Source: Lineus longissimus (Eukaryota > Nemertea > Pilidiophora > Heteronemertea > Lineidae). From it: a stretch of DNA of 64,000 nucleotides. The notes under the pieces were generated by a model. That model was not told where the DNA came from and made no database searches. It saw only the letters and a list, made by a program, of their open reading frames with translations. The DNA lies in NCBI RefSeq assembly GCF_910592395.1, contig NC_088315.1:5706501-5770500 (forward strand), written 5' to 3'. The position numbers were made by a program, and so were the translations under genes. Shown here piece by piece: positions 23,133-35,708 of this stretch; position 1 is the first letter of the stretch; the number at the start of each line of letters is the position of its first letter.

Positions 23133-24594
23133 CTATATGCATGAAATGGTAGAAATAACAGATAGACATCGAAACATCAGTGTTCAAAATCAGCAGTGAT
23201 CCCGCTTAAACCAGATGGCTCCACATTCACTATCAGAAGATATTTTCAACCAATCACACCACGTTCTCACTAATTAACACGGTTAGATGATATCTCGTCT
23301 GCACTATAATAGACCGTCATAATATCACCGGCTGCTGGGAAGATCGACAGTACAATGCTCAGCTGGCGTGACCGATTAACATAGTGTCAAAGGATAAATT
23401 TAACAATATATGCGAAAGGTAGGGGCTAATGTGATATTCGGTTCGATTTCTGCATAATTCTTTCTGAACAAATGTATCCTGTCATGTAGTGTACCGTATA
23501 AGATGTTGTAGCATTATCTCCTGACCTGATTAATCATCATTAGATGTCTATTTTCGGTATCAGCACGTGTACTCTATGCTGCTGGTGGTATATCCGTCAA
23601 GAACAAGCAGTGGATTTTCCCTATACACAGTATCGCACCAGCAGACGATCAGATAATTATACCGTTGTCGTTGTTAGTACATGTGCACTGAATTCAGCTG
23701 AGGTTATGTGCGATTCTATCGTATAGTTCAAGGTATCTAATATCTAGTATCTAAGAATCTGTAGTCTGTGATGTGTTGCATCTGTATCTAGCAGCTTCTT
23801 CCAATTGTGATCTCGAGAGAAGCCACGCCTTGGAAACCCTAATTCGTAGCCAAGGCCGGTAGGCTGGTTCCACCAGCCCCACTGGGGTCCACTTGGGCTT
23901 GTGTATAATGGTTTCCACTTGGGTGAACTGGATCCTGGTTAAATTTGGAGAGAATGCAAATTGTTATGCTTTTCATTGTGGTCAACTGCATATTGAGAGC
24001 CACTTTTGGATACTTGTTTTGAGCTGAGTCTTTGGAGGCCTTTAGGACTATTAGCTGCAGCCATTTCATCTTTATATCCTTTGAGTTGCACCCATCTGGG
24101 TTTTTTTTGTTTCCCTTACAAATGATCTATCAGGTCTCAATTTGTTTCCTTGGAAGCCTTACTGGATCATCACTCTTGTTTCCACTGGAATCCACCAAAA
24201 TCTTTTTACTTCGATTCCCTTCTTCTTCTTGTGGCAAAAACTAGTTGTTTGCTTCCCTCCATTCGCCCAGGAACCACTTCCATTGGGACCCATTGGGAGT
24301 TTTCATTGGCCCCAATTGACTCACCAGTCCTCCATTTCCAGTGGGCATCAGTGGTAACAAGCCACAATCCTACATTGCAGCTTTATGTAGCTCCAGTATG
24401 AATTCAGATTCGATCACATGCACTGGGCTTACCCATTCTCAAGCTTCCTTAGCAGTCACAGTATTGTCATCAAGGGACAAAAGCTTGTGTATCATTGTAC
24501 ATCAATCATGAATTATTGATTAATGCATTGGACTCCTCCTTTGCACATTAATTTGTGTTTCACATTTAAGGTCCATATTTCTTTTTACTTTCAG
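23133..24594. other. Intergenic with cryptic CCACTGGG-type repeats
   Basis: No gene is seen. From about 23850 to 24360 the sequence is dense in degenerate variants of one phrase (CCCACTGGGGTCCACTTGGG, TTCCACTTGGG, TTCCACTGGAATCC, CCATTGGGACCCATTGGGA, TTTCCAGTGGG), like a decayed minisatellite. It sits just upstream of the reductase start. Open frames across it are by-products of this low complexity. Confidence 0.5.
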
Positions 24595-24604
24595 CAACTT
24601 CAAA

Positions 24605-27600
24605 ATGCAGCCAGTTTCTGAATTCTACACCGATAAGGGTATCTTCATAACTGGAGGTACAGGATTTGTGGGCAAAGTTCTGATAGAGAAACTGTTAAGA
24701 TGTTTTCCTGGAATAAAATGTTTATATTTACTGACGAGGCCAAAGAAAGGGCAAAATGTCCAGGAGAGGCTGGAACACATTCTGCAATGCAAGGTAAGAA
24801 TTTGGCCATCAGGGGTTATGAAACCAGTGTTCTCTCTAGCAGAACTCATTAGAGTTATTTGGAAATAACCTCCTCTTAAGTCAAGTTATCAATTTAATGT
24901 GCTTTAACTTGGCCATCAGGGGTTATGAAACCAGTGTTTTCTCTGGCAGATTTCATAAGGGTTATTTGGAAATAACCTCCTCTTAAGTCAAGTTATCAAT
25001 TTAATGTGCTTTAACTTTTGGAGGTACTCTAACCAACTGAAGGGCTTCTGGCAATGTGCTTGTTTACATAGTGACCTGCTCACAATTACAGCATAGAAGC
25101 TCACATGCCAGTTGTTCTTGTATGACCGAGCCTAACCTTCAACTGTTTGCAGCGTTGTAATTCTATAAAGGTTTGACTTCGAATTTAAAAGAAGTGCAAC
25201 TCAATTTTGATTTAATGTTTTCTTTGCAGTTGTTTGACAGGCTCCGAGAGGAACAGCCAAATTTTACTCAGAAAATCGTCCCAGTACAAGGCAACATGCT
25301 TGAGCATGAACTAGGGATATCCAATGCGGATTTAGAAAAGATCCAAAAAGAAGTATCCATTATATTTCACTCAGCTGCTACTCTCAAATTTGATGAACCT
25401 TTAAGGTAGGTAGTAACAGATTCAGAATTTTAAAAGCATCAATCGTTTGTGAAAACTGATAAAATCATGCTCATGTTATATCAAAGTTTCACAACGAATA
25501 TATACGATGGTAAATTCAAACTAACTTTTGTCAAGGAACTCGATTAAAAGTCATCCACTTAAACTAATTCCAGTTGTATTTGATTTAAGGTCTAGACGAC
25601 TGACCTATCAGTGTCCCCTTAGCTTTCCTCATGAAGTCAGTTAAAGTGATATCTGTGTCCGAATTTAGGTCAATAATGGTGTCTTGATTTAAGATAAATA
25701 ATAGTCAACATTTTCAAGTAGTCTTGAAACAATGCAGATTGTTTAAATAAAGACTTTACACCTCCTTTGAAACACTCTCTTTTGTATAATGGAGTTCTCA
25801 ATCACGTCTTATGAAGTGATCATTGAGAGAGTATGGAAGTTCATATTTGCTCTGTTAGGCCTGTTAGGACAATCTTAATCATTATTATGCACTATTAGAC
25901 TAGGTCAGTCATGATCACATTGAAGACAAAACCTAATGATCGATTATATTCCACTATGACATCCTCAAAGTAAAAGCAATAGTTGATATGAAAAAGTAAG
26001 AATAGCAATCCCCTGGTCTTTTGTTTGTTTGAGAGTCATGGTTGCATGTGAATAGCTGTCTGTCTCATATTGGTCACAACTGATTTGACTGGCCACACGT
26101 GACAGAAATTGTATTTGACAGTGTATCTGAAACTTCACTCATGATGTGTGCAAACAGAAAACTAATATTTTGCAAGTTGGCAAGTTCACAGAGTGCAAGT
26201 ATATGTGCTCAGTGTGAATACTGGTATTATGGACATAATTCATGATATGTGAACCACTACTGCACCCCAAAGTTATTTTTATGGAATTTTAAGTTTCCAG
26301 TCCCCTTCTACCAAGGCCCAAGCTCTAGCAGCATTTCAGTCACCAAATCAAGAGAGAGGAGAGCGCGTCGGCCAGAGGTCCCAGGTTCCATACCTAACCG
26401 GTGCCACTTTTTAACTCTCAACAGGCCTGTCATTTCTACTTTTAAGGACATTGGGTCAGTTTCTTTATTTGCTTATTGTAAGATATATATTTTTCAGAAT
26501 AGCGGTTGAAATGAATGTGATTGGGGTTAGAAAAGTAGTGCATTTAGCCAAGCAGTTGCCAAATTTACAGGTAGGTTATTATTGCAACATTTTTATGGTG
26601 TGCTGAAACATTTAATCACAGTACAGTACAGTACAGTGTAACCTTAATATGATATCATTATTATGCAATAAGGGAAGATATCTAAAGTGACAATAGCAGT
26701 GTTGAACTATTTAACCTCAAGTTGACCCACAAAGTGATTGTCTTTTTAAAATAACTTAAATGCCAAATAGATGTTAGGTACTTTGATTTGATATTTATCA
26801 TATGATCAGTATTTGGTTGTAATTACATTCATGTTTTAAGGAAGTAAAATGGCACTTGACTATTTCGTTTTTTCAATGAGAAATTGAAAAAAACGCTCCT
26901 AACATGTGTAACAAACCCGTTGGACAACCAAAATGCCTCATTTTGAGTTGTTAGGTTTTACTTTTTGTATCCTTGTTGCCACCAGAACTTTTCAATTTGA
27001 ATATTCTTTAAAAAACAGGAACCTGTCATAAAATACTTACAATGTCTGCTTAAGTAAATCTGGCTGGTTTTTTCAAAAACAAATTATTCGCTTCCAGGCA
27101 TTTATCCACGTGTCGACAGCCTATTCGAACTGTGAGCGACCAATGATAGAAGAACTAGTCTACCCATCAGTTGTAAGCCCCGACCAGATCATAGATGCCA
27201 TCAGGTAAGCCTGTTATTCCGATGGAATACTTTTCAATCATTACTTACCTTTGTTGGGTTCAATCCTCTTTTTGTCTGCATTTCGTGATTAGTGAATCTT
27301 TTACAATATGTGTTCATGGTCTTTCTCATCTGAGCATAAAGATAAAGACATTCATATTATGAAAAGATGCATTGTTCTTGAAATTAAAACTTTCATGAAT
27401 TAAAGCGAAATTTATTTTAAGTATTTCAGATCAACGACTTATTAAATGCATACTGATGAAGGGCACATTTTGATAGGGGTGAATTGTGCAATTCCTGAAC
27501 AACCTTAAAGATCAGAGGAACCTGTATCTATTTTAGACCATCTGTAACATGTCTGTCTCATAAAGTATGTTACCATGTACCTTTCCCTTTCATTCAGAGC

Positions 27601-30600
27601 AAAGTAACTATTGATAATAATGTAAGTCTATTATATACTAGTAGCTGCCATATGAAATAGGACTTAACAAAACATTCATGTACCGGTATTAAGACAGATA
27701 ATGATTGGGGAAGGAACTGTTCATCGGAATTACATGTCTACTTGACTCCATTCTGAAAATTGACATTGTAGGGCTGACTGAGACAATATAACTTTAATCC
27801 AACTTGACTTTTTAGATAAGGATAATACCTGCTCTGAAGTAGTGGCGTGATCTTGTCATATCATTTAGTGTCATAGATCGAATTTGGTAATCAGGCATAT
27901 GCTGCCATTCCCGAGTTCAGTACTATCAATTCACTTGTGACAGTTAAGTTATATCATGTTCAATTGGTATATTGTAGCAGAAATAGATTCTTGTAAAAAT
28001 CTCATGTCCCCACCAATCATGATATCGAATTATGTCTGGTTGCGTAGGGTATTTCAAATGTCAGAACAATGCCGTAACAAGCAGAACGTATGTATCTTAA
28101 ATCAATGACTGTCGTGACAGATATATTGATCAATTAGATATATTTTGTACTGACTTTACCTCACATTTGCACAGTCACTTCACCCGCAGTTGGCTAAATA
28201 CCGCAGGCATAGATATGGCGGAGGCTACATGCTTTTGATTTTTTTCAGAGAGTCGTTACATAAATCACATGTTCTCTGCAAATGGCTGTGATACTTAGAC
28301 TGTATCTGAATATAACCATTATAGTTTATCATTTTCTCCTTATGAGTCAATTCTGAAACCATCAAAGAGTATATAGTAGTACATCAAATAAGTGGAAAAC
28401 TAGACCGCATAACCCCTTCCCCATCCTATTTCGATTTCAGCTGGAGCATTGATCCATGAGCCAGATACACTAACCCACCGATGCTATGATCCATATGTTT
28501 TAATACTTAAGTGCAGATTATGGCAATGTTCATGTGTCTGGGGATATTGGTTATCCAACCTCCTATTTTCAAGTTTTGATATCACTCTCAGCATGGGGAC
28601 TTTATACTCGTCACTTTTGAAAGATTTTAAAGTGCTGAAAATAAATTTCATATCCTGGGAATCTTTTCTATCTTTTACCAATGTCAAGCTGTCAATAGTT
28701 TCAATGTCATTGGTCTGGTTATAAATTGCAAGCTGGTACCAGGTTTAATTCATAACTCAGAGAGCCAGTGGCTAAAAACAAACAGCTGTAATCAGAAGCT
28801 TTAAAGTAAGCATTTGTTTAGAATAAAGGATGGAGGCCTTTTGTGACCATGGCCTGATATGCTGTTTGTGTTCCCTCGCTTAGAGCTTTAATGCTCAACC
28901 AATACTCTAACCTACATGTATCTGCTGCCAATTTTTTGCTCACTCTTGGGATGATTTGGAATCAAAATTATTTTTATAACATTATGTCAAACATACAAAT
29001 CATTAATTTATTTGATGTTACTCGTTTATGTTTTGTCATGTAACATTATTAGGGACATCTCATATTAGAAAATTCTAAGAGATGATGAGATTACTATACC
29101 ATCAAATCAGTTGGCTGGTTATGTAGTTGGTGTCATAGCTGAAGGGCTCATGCTGTCCTGCATTTTGTGAGAAAATAAATTTGTAGGTTTTTAATCATAT
29201 ACCAGTTTACCTTGATAATGAACGCCAGAGGGAATTCATTTAATCTTTTGACCCTGTCTTTTTATACATGTGCAAAGTTTTGAGGGCATTTTCAACATTT
29301 CAAAACTGACACCAGATACAGCAGTGCTTTTGATTTCAGGTAATAGAATGCAGTTTGACAAAACAAAATGATACCAATAACTGCATTTCAACAAAAATGT
29401 AGTTACTGGGTTCTTGCATGCATTTTTTGAATATTGTCATGGCTTTGAGCTTATAGCCATGAAAAGGGGCAACCAAATACAACGTATATGTCTAAAATCC
29501 TAACAATTAATATATAGTAAGCTTGTACTTACTTAAAAAATCTTTTTCTTGTTCTTCAGTTGGATGGATGATTCACTAGTCAATGCCATGACACCTTATC
29601 TCCTCAAAGAGAAACCAAACACATACACATTCACCAAACATCTTGCGGAAGTGCTTCTCACAGAAGAGGCAACTGATTTACCAGTGGCCATTGTTCGACC
29701 TTCAATCATTGGAGCAGTATGGAAAGATCCTCTCCCTGTGAGTACAGTGTTGTTTGTAATGTCTATAACTTGAAGTTTGAACTCCAATACTGGCTTACTT
29801 ACTTAAAAAAGTTTGTCTGAATCAGTAAATGAATGTAGTAAAGAATGTTAAACTGGCATTATATAATACATCATCATTGTTCCATCCATGTAATATTGCA
29901 TTGGTAGTATGTGTATTTGTATTTTTATCTTGTTTCTGATATTTGATTTTGTTTTGAAAAATGCATTTCATTTCTGATGCGTTTGTTTAAAGCCCAAGAA
30001 TTCAAGTGGATGCTAACTGTGCTATTGAACCTGGAAATCTACATTCTGAAATTGACATGTTATTTTTTCAGGGCTGGATTGATAGTTTCAATGGTGCTGC
30101 TGGATTATATGTAGCGGTAAGTATAGAATTTGTTTGATGATTTTCATTAAATGTCTGTCTGGTCAGATTTCTTGCTGTAGCATGCATCAAAGGGATAAAG
30201 AATGCAGAGCATTAGGTTACTGATAGACTGTTCTGACTTTAATTATTATTTAATCAAAAAAATGTTCAGTGAACTGATACTATTTCTCCTCTTTGGTGAA
30301 TCAGGGTATAAGGTTTATCTTTCAGAGAACAGTCAAAATGTTAAAATGTTGATTTCACCTACGGATGTCTCCCCTGCACTTTATAATGATGGACCTTTGG
30401 TGGCAGATTATTTTGGTCACAGAATTTGGAAATAGAGAAGAGATCAACCTTTCCGCACTGGAACAGACAGTGTACTAATAATATAAAACTACTTGCATGT
30501 GGTGCGGTCAGTGATAAGTTTGACTTTTTTGATTTTTAGACTGGGAAGGGTCTACTGAAGTCTCTCCATTGTGAACTAGATGCAAAAGCGGACATCGTAC

Positions 30601-32512
30601 CATGTGACATGGTTGTGAATATGCTTGTCATTACTGCATGGCACACAGCAATCAACAAACCCAAAAAGATAAACATCTACCACTGCACAACGGGGACCTT
30701 GAACCCATTCACATGGGGAGAAGTTGGGAATGTTGTGACAAAGTTCTTCAAGAAAAACCCCTTGGATTCGGTATTCAGAAGACCAAACCTTGTCATGACT
30801 TCAAGAAGGTATGTTTACTTTTCTATGAATGGAAAACTTCGCGTTTTAAGTTCTAGAGGAATATAAAATAATATACCGAGGACAAATTTTACTATGAATT
30901 CACTAGGGCTGACACCCATCAAGCAGTATTTCACAAAGCAATACCAAGACTTTGTCCATACTATTTCTTGGCAGTACAGTCATCTTCAAGATAGCGCCAA
31001 GTCCTAGACTGTTTTCTTGTACTGACAGCATGATCTCTGAATTTCTGCTGCTCATGTAACAACAAACAAGACAAAGCAGGATCTCTAACCAATTTAGCAA
31101 ATTGCATCGGCCGACTAGTAATAAGTTAAAACTCTATTTGATTTTGATCTTTTTCATTTTCTAGCTACATTCATGATTACTGGGTTGTTGTGTCTCATTT
31201 GATTCCGGCATACATAGCCGACCTGGGATTCAGAATGGTTGGCAAGAAACCAAGGTAAATAATGTTCCCCCCCCCCCCCCCAAATCAATTATTTTGTTAC
31301 ATTCAGATAATTGAGCAGAACTTTAGGAGGATCAGTTTAGGAAGTCGAAAAAGTTTGGTTTTAAGTCAATTTGACAAGCTTTTTTGGCCATAATTCACCT
31401 TCAAGTAATTAATGCAGTGCAGTTACTTGGTTGAACAAGGATACTTATTCAAGTCAATTAACTAATTGACCATGTTGACAGAGAGTTCATGAAAGCCAAC
31501 ACATAGCAGGACAAAATTCGTCTTTTGTAATAATCGTGCCAATATCATAAGATGTTTATCTTTTCTAGGATGGTACATATCTACAAGAAACTGCATAAAG
31601 TGATAGAAACTCTGAATTTCTTCATCACCCACGAGTGGCACTGGTCATACAACAGTCTGGATGTCCTGCATTCCAGCATGTCCACAGCTGAGAAGAGCGT
31701 AAGTAACACGGTGGAGAGCATCTTTTGTCTATGAATAGTTTGGTAATGCCCTGAATCATGCATTTATTGCCTCCAGAGGATGTTCTGGACAGTAGATCAC
31801 AAATTTAAAGAAGTCAAACTTTTTACTCTCTGTCAATTTCAGTCATTTTATCTTGACCCAAGGGCTATCGACTGGCATCATTACAATGACACGTTCTGTT
31901 TTGGTGCGAAAAAGTTCATTCTCAATGAAGATGAAAATGAAATTCCTGCAGCCAGAGCAAATTTGAAGAGGTAGGTTGAGAATCGAAAAACACAGAAATG
32001 AGTGAAATCATAGAGATAGATGGCATGGTATAGAAGGTGGCAAAAGTAACACTTTTTTAGTATTATGATGCCTTACTAATAATTGTATTGAACCTGGGTG
32101 AGCATGGATTATAACGGTTAAGATTTCAAGTAACCATGACAATGTCATGATTAGGATGATGACTTTGTACTTTGCCTCTTAGGCAATTGATAAATTTTGT
32201 AACCGTACTAAAGTCTAATTTCCCATTACAGTATACACTTCCTCATGCTATATTAGACTTGCCAGTTTCAAATCCAATGTGTTTAATTGCCTTTAAAAAC
32301 ATTACATCAATATCTCTTTCAGACTTCGAAACATTCGCTACTGCTTCAACACGCTAGTTGCTGTGACCCTTTGGAGGGTTTTGGTTGCAAGGTCACAACT
32401 TGCTGGAAATTTGTGGTATTTGATCCTCGGACTGGTCTTCAAGTTTGTGCGCTTCTTGAAAATCAGCAGCACACTAGCTGTGCAGAAATCAACTGATGCA
32501 CTGAGGCGCTGA
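24605..32512 (+). CDS. Fatty acyl-CoA reductase (11 coding exons)
   Basis: NADPH-dependent fatty acyl-CoA reductase, which makes primary fatty alcohols for ether lipids and wax esters, usually at the peroxisome membrane. Exons: 24605-24793, 25230-25405, 26498-26570, 27098-27204, 29560-29737, 30072-30116, 30540-30808, 31165-31254, 31569-31698, 31843-31970, 32323-32512; 524 residues, as expected for FAR1/FAR2. Seen: Rossmann motif TGGTGFVGK (16-24); FIHVSTAYSNC in the fourth exon; the short-chain dehydrogenase pair Y204/K208 in TYTFTK; IVRPSIIGA; the C-terminal sterile-type region with YLDPRAIDW; and a hydrophobic segment near 472-505 close to the end, fitting a membrane tail. The first coding exon starts at 24595 after a pyrimidine-rich acceptor, so an upstream noncoding exon exists. 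Exon six is only 45 bases. FAR1 and FAR2 cannot be told apart here. Confidence 0.95.
24802..25015 (+). repeat. Tandem duplication, 2 x 107 bp
   Basis: Two copies (24802-24908 and 24909-25015) starting TTGGCCATCAGGGGTTATGA and ending GTGCTTTAAC, with only a handful of mismatches. It begins eight bases past the first donor of the fatty acyl-CoA reductase gene. The near-identity implies a recent duplication. Confidence 0.95.
26355..26411 (+). repeat. tRNA-like 3' half, probable SINE remnant
   Basis: GAGCGCGTCGGCC, then AGGTCCCAGGTTCCATACCT and CCGGTGCCA followed by T5, which is the layout of a tRNA anticodon arm, T arm with box B, and acceptor end. No 5' half pairs with it, so it is a SINE or tRNA fragment in intron 2 of the fatty acyl-CoA reductase gene rather than a working tRNA. 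Confidence 0.42.
31267..31281 (+). repeat. C15 homopolymer
   Basis: Fifteen consecutive C, twelve bases past the donor after the eighth coding exon of the fatty acyl-CoA reductase gene. Confidence 0.95.
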
Positions 32513-35500
32513 GTTGACCAACCAGATGGCAGCATAATCAGGCAAAAATTATTATGAAGTGTTTGATGGCCAGTTGGGCGGTACCATCAAGTGTCATTAC
32601 AAAGTAGCAACTATTAAGTATAGATTATAGGTAATCTGTACTTGCCACTCTGAATGATGTATGTAAAGCATGATCGAGGTCATATTTACAATGTAGGCTT
32701 AGTTCTTCTGGAGTATTATGTTAATTTCTAGCAGTTTGTTAATTCATTTAACACCAGCTCTCAATTACTTTAAACCACCAAATTTTCGTGATAACCAAAG
32801 ATTTCTGACAAGAAAAGATTATCACCATTTTCATTTTGGCGGATTACAAAATTTCCTGCATATATGTACTGATGGTGGTGGTGTTGCCATTGTGGCTAAT
32901 CGGAAAATTTGCAAAAGCTCTGATTCTAGGAGGCGGTGATAATATATCTTTCTTAAGATGACTAGTCCGACAACTTCATATCAGGAGATAGGAGGCAGTT
33001 CCTTTGTGGTAAAATTATCAGCCTTAGCTTTTGAAATCTGGCTGTTGGTTTATGCCTGTATTTGAATTTGCATCTAAAATTAAGTTCTTATTTATTTGAG
33101 GATTTTCAAAGACTGTAAACATGGTAAACTACCAAATTTGTGCAGGCATTTTTATTTTCACTCAATGCAATATTAAAAAGGTGCAGAGATTTGGGTGATA
33201 ACAGTAACATGCCAACAAATTATGAAAAACGGCTGCATAACTCAAAAAACAATGGGGGTGAAAACGTGACAGTTTTGTTTTTGTATATATTTTCATTTAC
33301 TAAAATATAGTGAGTCTTGGTGCTTGATATAGCAAGATGAAATTTTCTTTACTGAATAAGCTGGGCCAACATATTTACCCTCCCAGGTACTTTAATTTTT
33401 CATATCGCTACTTATGAAATATTTAGAAAAGAGGCAAGGAAACTAAATATAGTAGGTAAATATTATGTAACTCCTCCAATCTGGTTTTGGTTTATATGGA
33501 AACTGCATTGTTAACTCATGATTTCAGCCATGCAATGGTAAGGTAGAAAGAGAAACTCGTGTTTAACCTCAGACTATTTCAAGCATCTCGGAACAAATAT
33601 GTCTTTGTTTTGTTTTATAGCATATATTTACCATAATTGAGAATTAGGTCAAAAGGTGGAAATGCCCACTACAAACTGTAAAATGTGGAGTTGCAGCCTT
33701 TTACGCTGTTACCATTGCATGGTTGACCTTGGTTGGAAAGATTTGCAAAAAATGGTAATGTGCTCGACTTTCAAATGTGCTCTTGATTCTATTATAAATT
33801 TCATCTGTCATTTGCCTTCATTTTATAAGTTATATGGTATGTATTTCAATCTCCACAACTGGTTATCCATCCTCTTGGTGTCTTGTCCAACCCAAAAGCA
33901 GAGGATGTTTACGAGAGTTTTTCTCTTATTGATACTTATTTATGAAAATAATGAGCTGAGTATATATACCAATAGGCCTACTGTGAGAGAGTTATCAAAC
34001 TGAGTACAGTGTCAATTGGAATGCTTTGTCTCAATTTAGGTGTAAGGACTAAGGAGGACTTCTCCAGCTGATCTTTGATTCATTTTATTCTTGATGTTGT
34101 GTCAGCTATGTGGATTAATTCCCTAATTAGTGCTAATTAGTGCTAATTAGCCCCCCCCCCCCCCAAATTGTAAGTGACCAAATACAATGCTACAAATAGA
34201 ACAAAAAGAAAATTTCAGCATAATATATTTTCAATTAAAAAAGAGAATTTGATAGAACTTACCGATGACGTTTCTTCTTTTCCTTTTCGTGAGATGCTGA
34301 TGGAGACCTCCGTAATCTCGCCAAGGAAGGAAATGGATTCAGTCAGGATTCGAGGCATCAGTATGCTGTTGATTTCTAGCTCCCCCTTTACAATGTCTTA
34401 AACACATAAAAACTCCTATGACCCATACACGTGTAAGTCATGTAGTTTTAAATTTTGATACAAGAGGGACCCCTTGAATTGAAATGGGTAACCCCCTTTA
34501 GACATGGGAGTCAGTTGGGCAGAGCACTTGGATGCCTCTATCGCCTGGTGTGTGTGAGACTGGGGCCAGCACAGACCGGTGTGTCCAGCTAGGGAGAGCA
34601 ATATATACCGGTATTGACTATGGGTGGATCGTCAGCGCACGTTGCATGAGGATGGGCGTTACGTTGGTCTTCAAGGCATGTCATTAGTCAGATATAAAGA
34701 TATAGGCCTAACGGCAAGGAAGTTCTGAACAGTGCCTATCCGCCGATCTAGCCTACATTCGCGCGTACACACGGCACACGTCGCCTGAGCTGAACTCATC
34801 ATCTCTGGATATGCCACTATCACCTTTACAGCATCACAGCAGCAGACGTTCAGCACTTGGCAGAGGGTGATCAAGAATTTTTTACCATTTTAATATATAT
34901 CTACACATACCTGAAGGTATCACCTTTTCTTTCGAGGCGTTGCAATCCCCAGGTTCGGGTTGGCCTCATCGGATCCGGGCCCGCGGAAGAAATAGAGGAA
35001 ATATGTCGTCTGCTGCAATAATGAAGCACGCGGCATGCGCAGTTGGCTACTGCGCATCTATATGGCGCCGCTGTCATTCTGACTGACCAATAGGATTTAC
35101 AGCTGAATAATGGACTATCGCCTGGCGGCTACTTTGACGATGTCGGGCGCCGGGCGCGGGGAGGCCGGGGGGGAGAAAATCTTTTGATGAAACCAGACAC
35201 CTTTTTGAAACCAGTGATTTATTTATTCGTACAACTTGTCTTCAGGTTGTAATTTTATGTTGAGCGTGCCCGTACAAGCACAACATTTCATTATCTCCCT
35301 GCAAGCGAAGCGCCTAGCCGTTCGCTCACGGTTGAGTCCTTTCAGTTGCGTTTTGCCGTCCAAAACTCAAAGTGAAGTGAAAAAGAATTCAGCAAAATGA
35401 AAGATGATATGCTATTTCAGAAATTGAGCACATATTTTCACCATTAACCAGTCCTACTTCCGATGATGATGGATTTTGACAGCACTTCATTCTACTAATT
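32513..35500. other. Reductase 3' UTR and intergenic stretch
   Basis: No gene is seen. The first part is presumably the 3' UTR of the fatty acyl-CoA reductase. At 34123-34150 an eight-base unit CTAATTAG recurs three times and is followed at once by a C14 run (34151-34164). A GC-rich patch lies at about 35110-35175. Open frames such as 33656-34003 have no family resemblance. Confidence 0.5.
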
Positions 35501-35708
35501 AACACGTGCGCGTCTCAATTTTCCCGCCACGACATACTCCGCTCATCGGTCAAGGCGCTAGTATCAAGGCGCATGCGTGGAACTTCGCCGGATTTCCGTC
35601 AGTCGCAAAATGTCCATGACGTTGGACTGCGCAAAAAAGCATCAAAAAGGGCATTTTACTGTGATACCAAAGCCAACTAGAACACTTAGTTTGATGCCAT
35701 GATCAGGA
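35501..35708 (+). promoter_or_regulatory. Probable JMJD6 promoter with E2F-like site
   Basis: The 200 bases ahead of the JMJD6 start carry TTTTCCCGCC (35518-35527), an E2F-type site, and CpG-rich sequence (CACGTGCGCG just upstream, GGCGCATGCG) unlike the AT-rich surroundings. A CCAAT motif lies further up at about 35086. Inferred from motif and position only. Confidence 0.4.

Noticed and set aside
24032-24401. Three overlapping plus-strand frames before the reductase
   Set aside because: By-products of the degenerate CCACTGGG-type repeat; no domain and no consistent frame.
33656-34003. 115-codon frame downstream of the fatty acyl-CoA reductase
   Set aside because: Cys/aromatic-rich chance-like composition in probable 3' UTR, no splice sites that extend it.
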